This document shows, one piece after another, positions 58,036 through 64,000 of a stretch of 64,000 nt of DNA. This DNA is from Ornithodoros turicata (lineage: Eukaryota > Arthropoda > Arachnida > Ixodida > Argasidae). Under the pieces are notes generated by a model, which made no database searches, was not told the DNA's origin, and saw only the letters and a list, made by a program, of their open reading frames with translations. How positions within the stretch are numbered: position 1 is the first letter of the stretch; each line of letters starts with the position of its first letter. The stretch lies in assembly GCF_037126465.1 (NCBI RefSeq), contig NW_026999456.1, positions 242,875 to 306,874 on the forward strand, written 5' to 3'. Both the position numbers and the translations under genes were made by a program.

Positions 58036-60146
58036 TAGTCACGCAGTATCGTAATTCAGATAGCCAGTCCCGCAGTATCCCACTACAGTGCAGAAACCCG
58101 CGTTTTTAATTAAAGCCTTGGGTAAAATGGGTATGCATGGGAATAGTCCTACAGTTCCGTTATCCAGGATGACAGTCCCAAAGAATCCCATTATGGTGCA
58201 GAAACACGCATTTTGAATGAAAATCACGGGCAACACCCGTAGATATGGAAATAGTCACGCAGTATCGTAATTCAGATAGCCAGTCCCGCAGTATCCCACT
58301 ACAGTGCAGAAACCCGCGTTTTTTAATTAAAGCCTTGGGTAAAATGGGTATGCATGGGAATAGTCCTACAGTTCCGTTATCCAGGATGACAGTCCCAAAG
58401 AATCCCATTATGGTGCAGAAACACGCAATTTGAATGAAATCACGGGCAACACCCGTAGATATGGAAATAGTCACGCAGTATCGTAATTCAGATAGCCAGT
58501 CCCGCAGTATCCCACTACAGTGCAGAAACCCGCGTTTTTAATTAAAGCCTTGGGTAAAATGGGTATGCATGGGAATAGTCCTACAGTTCCGTTATCCAGG
58601 ATGACAGTCCCAAAGAATCCCATTATGGTGCAGAAACACGCATTTTGAATGAAAATCACGGGCAACACCCGTAGATATGGAAATAGTCACGCAGTATCGT
58701 AATTCAGATAGCCAGTCCCGCAGTATCCCACTACAGTGCAGAAACCCGCGTTTTTAATTAAAGCCTTGGGTAAAATGGGTATGCATGGAATAGTCCTACA
58801 GTTCCGTTATCCAGGATGACAGTCCCAAAGAATCCCATTATGGTGCAGAAACGCGCATTTTGAATGAAAAGCACGGGCAACACCCGTAGATATGGAAATA
58901 GTCACGCAGTATCGTAATTCAGATAGCCAGTCCCGCAGTATCCCACTACAGTGCAGAAACCCGCGTTTTAATTAAAGCCTTGGGTAAAATGGGTATGCAT
59001 GGGAATAGTCCTACAGTTCCGTTATCCAGGATGACAGTCCCAAAGAATCCCATTATGGTGCAGAAACGCGCATTTTGAATGAAAAGCACGGGCAACACCC
59101 GTAGATATGGAAATAGTCACGCAGTATCGTAATTCAGATAGCCAGTCCCGCAGTATCCCACTACAGTGCAGAAACCCGCGTTTTTAATTAAAGCCTTCGG
59201 TAAAATGGGTATGCATGGGAATAGTCCTACAGTTCCGTTATCCAGGATGACAGTCCCAAAGAATCCCATTATGGTGCAGAAACACGCATTTTGAATGAAA
59301 TCACGGGCAACACCCGTAGGCATGGAAATAGTCACGCAGCATCGTAGTCCAGATAGCCAGTCCCGCAGTATCCCACTACAGTGCAGAAACCCGCATTTTT
59401 AATGAAAACCCTGAGTAAAATCCGTAGACATTGGAATAGTCCACTGTAATCTAGATTGACAACCCCACAGTATCCCACTATGGTGCAGGAACCCGCATTA
59501 TTGATTACCCGCGTATTAATTAAAAGCATGTGCAATGCCCGTAGAGACGGGAACTGTACCAAAATACCGTAATCAACATTCACAGTCCCACAGTATCCCA
59601 TTAGTGCAAAAATCAGCGTTTTTAGTGAAAAGCACGTGGAATATCCATAGACGTGCTTACAGTCCCAGGATATCGTAATCCGAAATCAACAGTCCTACAG
59701 TATCACATTACAGTGCAGAAACCCACATGTTTAATGAAAAGCATGGGTAATACCCGCACACATGGGAATAGACCAACAATATCCTGATCCAGATAGACAG
59801 TCCCACAGTATCCCGTTGTACTGCAGAAACCCGCATTTTGAATAATAATAATGAAAAGCATAGGTAATACCCATAGGCATGGCAACAGTCCCACAATATC
59901 GTAATTCCGATTGACAGTCCCGTAGTATCCCATTACAGTGCGGAAAACGAGTTTTAATGGAAAGCCCAGGGAATACGCGTAGACTTGCTTATGGTCCCAG
60001 GATATCGTAATCCGAGATCAACAGTCCTACAGTATCCCATTACAGTGCAGAAAACCGCATATTTAATGAAAAGCATGGGTAATCCTCGTACACATGGGAA
60101 TAGTCCCACCATATGGTAATCCATATACACAGTCCCACAGTATATC
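58036..60146. repeat. 108/216-bp tandem array, central part
   Basis: Six units of 215-216 bp start at TAGTCACGCAG positions 58036, 58252, 58468, 58684, 58899 and 59114. From about 59329 the regular dimers give way to more diverged 108-bp monomers with the core CAGTCCCACAGTATCCCATT. The mix of a homogeneous left and a decayed right suggests recent expansion at one end. Confidence 0.9.
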
Positions 60147-60154
60147 ATTACAAT

Positions 60155-60867
60155 CAGAGTTGTACACGTTACTCGAAAAAAGTAATTGATTACAATTATT
60201 GTTACTACTGCGCGAAAAGTAATTCTTTACTGTTACAAATTACTTCATCAAAAATGTAATACGTTACCGATTAAAATGTAACCCGTTACTTTTCCCGTTA
60301 CTTCTAAATTGTGGGACATGGAAAGTCAACAAGCCTGCAGTGTGCAAACATGCAGCTCTTGTTGCAAATTCTAATGAGACACCAACATACATGATAAGTG
60401 AAATTCACAAATATATTTGAAAGCAACATTTAAAACAACATCGAAACATCTGCTTCGTTTTGTTACTATTGTTATGTTCAGCCCGCACAATTTATCAGTA
60501 CAGTCACCTATTTTGCCGTTGCTCCAGTAGGTCCCGGTTTTAAGGGATTATCATATTACTGTGGTGCGCATGGAACACGTGTGGACTAGAGATGGCCGTC
60601 ACAATTACCTCTGCGTCATTGCTTCAGTCGAACTCGTGGTGGAACAGAAGGACAGATTGGCTCGCTGAAAATGGTTGCCATTGTTGACAGGTTAAAAAGG
60701 CATCGATAAAAGTAATCGATTACTCAGTAATTGATTACTGAAAATTGTACTCAGATTACTTGGAAAATTACTTGCTCACAAAATGAATTGATTACGTTAA
60801 AAAAATTACTGAGAAAAGATTGATTACTAGTAACGCGATTACTAGTAACGCGTTACGTACAACTCTG
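60155..60867. mobile_element. hAT-type MITE with 8-bp target duplication
   Basis: Ends CAGAGTTGTACACGTTAC and GTTACGTACAACTCTG are inverted repeats. The flanks ATTACAAT (60147-60154 and 60868-60875) are an exact 8-bp duplication, diagnostic of hAT-like insertion. Subterminal GTAATNGATTAC-type motifs crowd both ends. No transposase is encoded. It sits inside a 108-bp repeat monomer. Confidence 0.9.
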
Positions 60868-60875
60868 ATTACAAT

Positions 60876-61118
60876 GCAGAAACCCACTTTTTAAATAAAA
60901 GCTTCAGTAATATCTGTAGACATGGAAATAGTCCAACAATATCGCAATCCAAATTGGCAGGCCCACAGTGTCTGATTACAGTGCAGAAACCCACGTTTTT
61001 AATGAAAACCATGGGTAAAACCCGTAGACATGGGAATAGCCCACAATACCGTAATGTAGGTTGACGGTGCCACAGTATCCCATTATGGTGTAGAAACCCA
61101 CATTATTAATGAAAAGCA
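60876..61118. repeat. 108-bp tandem array, right part
   Basis: Diverged monomers continue after the hAT-type MITE (GTGCAGAAACCCACGTTTTT and CACAGTATCCCATTATGGTG) and end where LINE sequence begins. Confidence 0.8.
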
Positions 61119-63225
61119 TGTGCCCCAGACTGGAAGTCCGCAATGGTTGTCCCTATCCTAAAACTCGGTGAATCACCTCATGATATTGACTCCTTCAGGC
61201 CGATCGCCCTCACCAGCTGTTTGTCGAAGGACGATGGAGCGCATGATTCACTCACGGCCTAAGCTGGTTTTTTTAAAGCATGCGGTACTTCCCGGAGGTC
61301 ATGGCTGAATTCCGGCAGGGCAGGTCATCCATCGACAGCGTGATCGATATCGTCTCTAGTGTCCAGCAAGCGCGGTCTGAAGGGCAGCTCACAGCAGCAG
61401 ATTTCTTAGACGTCATGAAAGCATACGATAGCGTCTTCCACAGCGCCGTTGTCGCAACTCTGCAAGAGTCGGGTGGAGGCGCCCGAGCCGTCTCCTGGGT
61501 CCGGGACTTCCTATGTGATCGCATCCTTTTTGTACGCACTGCTCACGGCGACACAGCTCCCTTCCCTGTAAGCCGCGGGGTGCCGCAGGGCAGTGTGTTG
61601 AGTCCATTGCTGTTCAACCTTGTCATCGCCTCACGCCTCGCACACCTACCTGCCAACGTCAAGATCCGACGATGTATGCATTTAGACTTCAGGCACCGGA
61701 GAGACGCGATTCAGCGGCGCCTGCAGTAAGCCCTCGACGTCATTGAGATATATCTCGACGACAGAGGCCTACGTGTCTCCACAAGCAAAACAGTCGCCAT
61801 GACGTTCACCAACCGCTCATTTAAAAACTACCCACTCTACGTCGCGGGAACGCCACTTGATTTCGTCCCCCGCTACACATATCTCGGGGTCGTCGTAGGA
61901 CAAACGGCTGTCATGGTTCCAGCACATCAAGGCCCTCTCTACCAAGAGGAAAAATTTCTGTGAACGTGCTACGGCGCATCTGTGGAGCGTCGTGGGGGTC
62001 CCCCGTGCAACGACCTCCGACACGTCCATAACGCACTTGTGCTGGGGCTGCTACGGTACCACATCCCCAGCGCTCTACGGGATCAGTAGGACGGGGAGAG
62101 CGGGACCTCCTCAAGGCCCAAGCCCGCGGCCTCCGGTATGCCTTGGACTGCCACGCACGACTGAAACCTACACCGTACATGCGGAGGCGCAAGAGACGCC
62201 CGTGCATATTCTACGGGACAGAGAGACCGCCCCGCATCTTTGCGCGCTTCCTCACGCAGCACCCTTGCCACTACCTGCTGTCCATTGAGGATGCCCGCCC
62301 CGCATCGGCCTTTGGCGGCGCCGTCCGCCGGCTTCAGGCTATCCTCCCGGATCGTCCCTCAGGTGTATCCTACGGCCCCTTCTTTATGGGCCTCGTCAAG
62401 GCCCAGGTATTGACGAGTGTCCCTGGCCTAGGCGAAAGAAGGAGACGCCGTTAGCCGTTGCGCGTCAGCTTGTCCTCGAATACCTATCGGCGCAGCATCA
62501 AGAGCGTCAAGCGATCTATACAGACGGACCCGTAACACTTGATGGGGCACTGCAGCCATCTACGTCCCGCAAGGTAACATCGAGCAAGTTTTCAGGCTCT
62601 CCCATACCACTCCTCCACCGAAGCCGAGCTCTTCGCAATCCCACGCGGCCTCAGGCACATCTCAACATCGCACCCAGGAACGTGGACGATCCTGTCTGAT
62701 TGCAAGGCGGCACTGAAAACACTCGACTCACACTGCATCAAAACAACCGACGACCTAACACACATGGCAATGTTCCTAGCCAACATCGCCCTTGCTTCCG
62801 GGCACAATATATGTACTCCAGTGGATACCCAGCCCACATTGGCCACGGCGGGAACGATTGAGCAGATGCTGCGGCCAGGCGTGCACACGAACAAACCCGA
62901 CTCCCGCGGCGCGCATACTGCTCACCCCTTCGGCTTGCCGCATCCAAATCGCGCCGCTGGGGCCGCTCAAGAGGCGCGGTGCTTCATTCGAGAATCCGCC
63001 CGTTTCAACGACTTCTTTGCTCCATCGACGCGCCGGTGGAGTTCTCCCCCCACCACGACGTCTCCAACGGCCCACACGAGACACTCCTCACGACTGCGCC
63101 TCAACTTGGCATACACGCACCTGTCCAGCGCATGATAAGGAGGCAGATCTCGGTCCTCTGCGACGTTTGCGAAGTGGTTGCGGACACATTGCACCTCTAC
63201 TTGTGATGCTCTAGGCAGTGCTGTG
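61119..63225 (+). pseudogene. Decayed LINE ORF2 (RT and RNase H)
   Basis: Successive frame-shifted pieces follow LINE order. RT start: WKSAMVVPILKLGESPHDID and SFRPIALTSCLSK. A long frame at 61280-61729 has FRQGRSSIDSV, ADFLDVMKAYDSV and SRGVPQGSVLSPLLFNLV. Further on come STSKTVAMTFTNRS, YTYLGVVVG and CLGLPRTTETYTVHAEAQET (matching the LINE at 52705-53365). An RNase H-like part follows, with IYTDGP, STEAELFAI and WTILSDCKAALKTL. The YADD-type motif was not found and there are many frameshifts, so the copy is dead. An RNase H after RT fits I- or R1-like LINEs. Confidence 0.8.
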
Positions 63226-63289
63226 GGCAAATTCTGCAGGGCACCATCCCACGTGCAAAGGTCCTCGGTCATATGTACTCAGCTTGTGA

Positions 63290-64000
63290 CACCGTAAACC
63301 GTGCTGCGGGTGAACCTGACGGGGTGACCGTGCGGGACAGCACCTACACTTGTATGGCTTTTTGCCTATGTGTGTTCAGTTATGGTCGTGAAGATCCGTG
63401 TTCTGGTTGAACTCGGCACATAGCACTTGAGCATGGCTTCTCGCCCGTATATGGCGCTGTAGGTTTGTCCCATGGCAGAACTTTAGTGATAAAGTTTGCA
63501 CCTGTAGGGTTTCTTGCAGTGTGGTTTCGCTTGTGATACGACAGACTTATGCTCTGATTTAAGTTTCCAGGACAGATATCGCACTGGTGCGACTTCACGA
63601 CTCGTGTCTCCTCTTGCGATTCCGCACCTTCGTGTTGTTGTTGAACTCGGCAGGGTAGAGATCGCACTTGTATGGCTCCTATCCCGTGGGCATCTGCTTA
63701 TGATTCTGTAGGTTCCAACTTCGGCTAAACTCTGAGGTCAGACATCGCACTTGTATGACTTTCCACCCTTTGTGTCCTCTCATGATCCTGTAGGTGCCCA
63801 CTTAGGCTGACCACAGGGCATGAAGCGCGCACTTGTATGGCTCCTCGGTCCACCTGTGTGTGTTTGCGCTGCTGTTGGTCGTGTCTCTGAGTGAACCTTC
63901 AGGACAGAAGTCGCACTGGTATGGTTTTTCTCGCCTGTGTGTGTCCCGCCTGTGATTCTGTAGATTGTCACTTTAGCTGAACTCCGCATGGCAGATATTT
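63290..64000 (-). pseudogene. C2H2 zinc-finger pseudogene (partial)
   Basis: On the minus strand, repeated finger and linker pieces occur in several frames: KPYQCDFCPEG, EPYKCALHAL, EPYKCDLYPAEFNNNTKV, HQCDICPGN, LQRHIRARSHAQ, NTDLHDHN and IGKKPYKCRCCP, with TGEK-like linkers. Cys/His spacing is broken by stops and frameshifts, so no intact finger array survives. It continues past the window edge. The intact relative would be a poly-C2H2 DNA-binding protein. Confidence 0.75.

Overview
This window is eukaryotic nuclear DNA that is almost entirely repeats, with one convincing protein-coding gene. The repeat content points to an arthropod, most likely a tick (inference). It holds tRNA-derived SINEs with A and B boxes, Ty3-type LTR elements, a Penelope-like element with a GIY-YIG endonuclease, related LINE fragments with a fused RNase H, many TIR elements without transposase, and decayed C2H2 zinc-finger sequence. 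There are no operons, ribosome binding sites or bacterial-style gene spacing.

Layout. 1-1192: 3' end of a Ty3-like element (RNase H tail, polypurine tract, LTR). 1541-2362: a segment dense in CCAAT/ATTGG motifs. 3820-9330, minus strand: a 1836-residue intronless reading frame with an HExxH motif, a NACHT-type NTPase core and two duplicated ankyrin blocks; this is the standout gene. 9525-17336: several TIR elements (two bounded by TTAA) and one possible decayed exon. 19766-24563: about 25 copies of a 188-bp satellite with higher-order structure. 26687-33262: a diverged tandem duplication carrying SINEs; its second copy is split by a 5'-truncated Penelope-like insertion with a 12-bp target duplication. 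33600-37035: smaller duplicated segments, a possible solo LTR and more SINEs. 39350-48546: about 32 copies of a 287-bp satellite. 50569-50697: a perfect 41-bp inverted repeat. 51191-52702: two MITE-like elements. 52705-63225: a 108/216-bp tandem array flanked by two LINE fragments and invaded by a complete but disabled Ty3 element (4-bp target duplication) and a hAT-type MITE (8-bp target duplication). 63290-64000: zinc-finger pseudogene.

How it fits together. Nested insertions give relative ages: the 108-bp array predates the Ty3 element and hAT MITE inside it, the segmental duplication predates the Penelope insertion, and a LINE fragment predates the mariner-type MITE at its end. The NACHT-ankyrin gene is the only sequence that looks maintained by selection for a protein. 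Its architecture resembles an intracellular sensor of the STAND/NLR type, but with a putative zinc metallopeptidase-like domain at the N-terminus. That role is inferred from architecture only.
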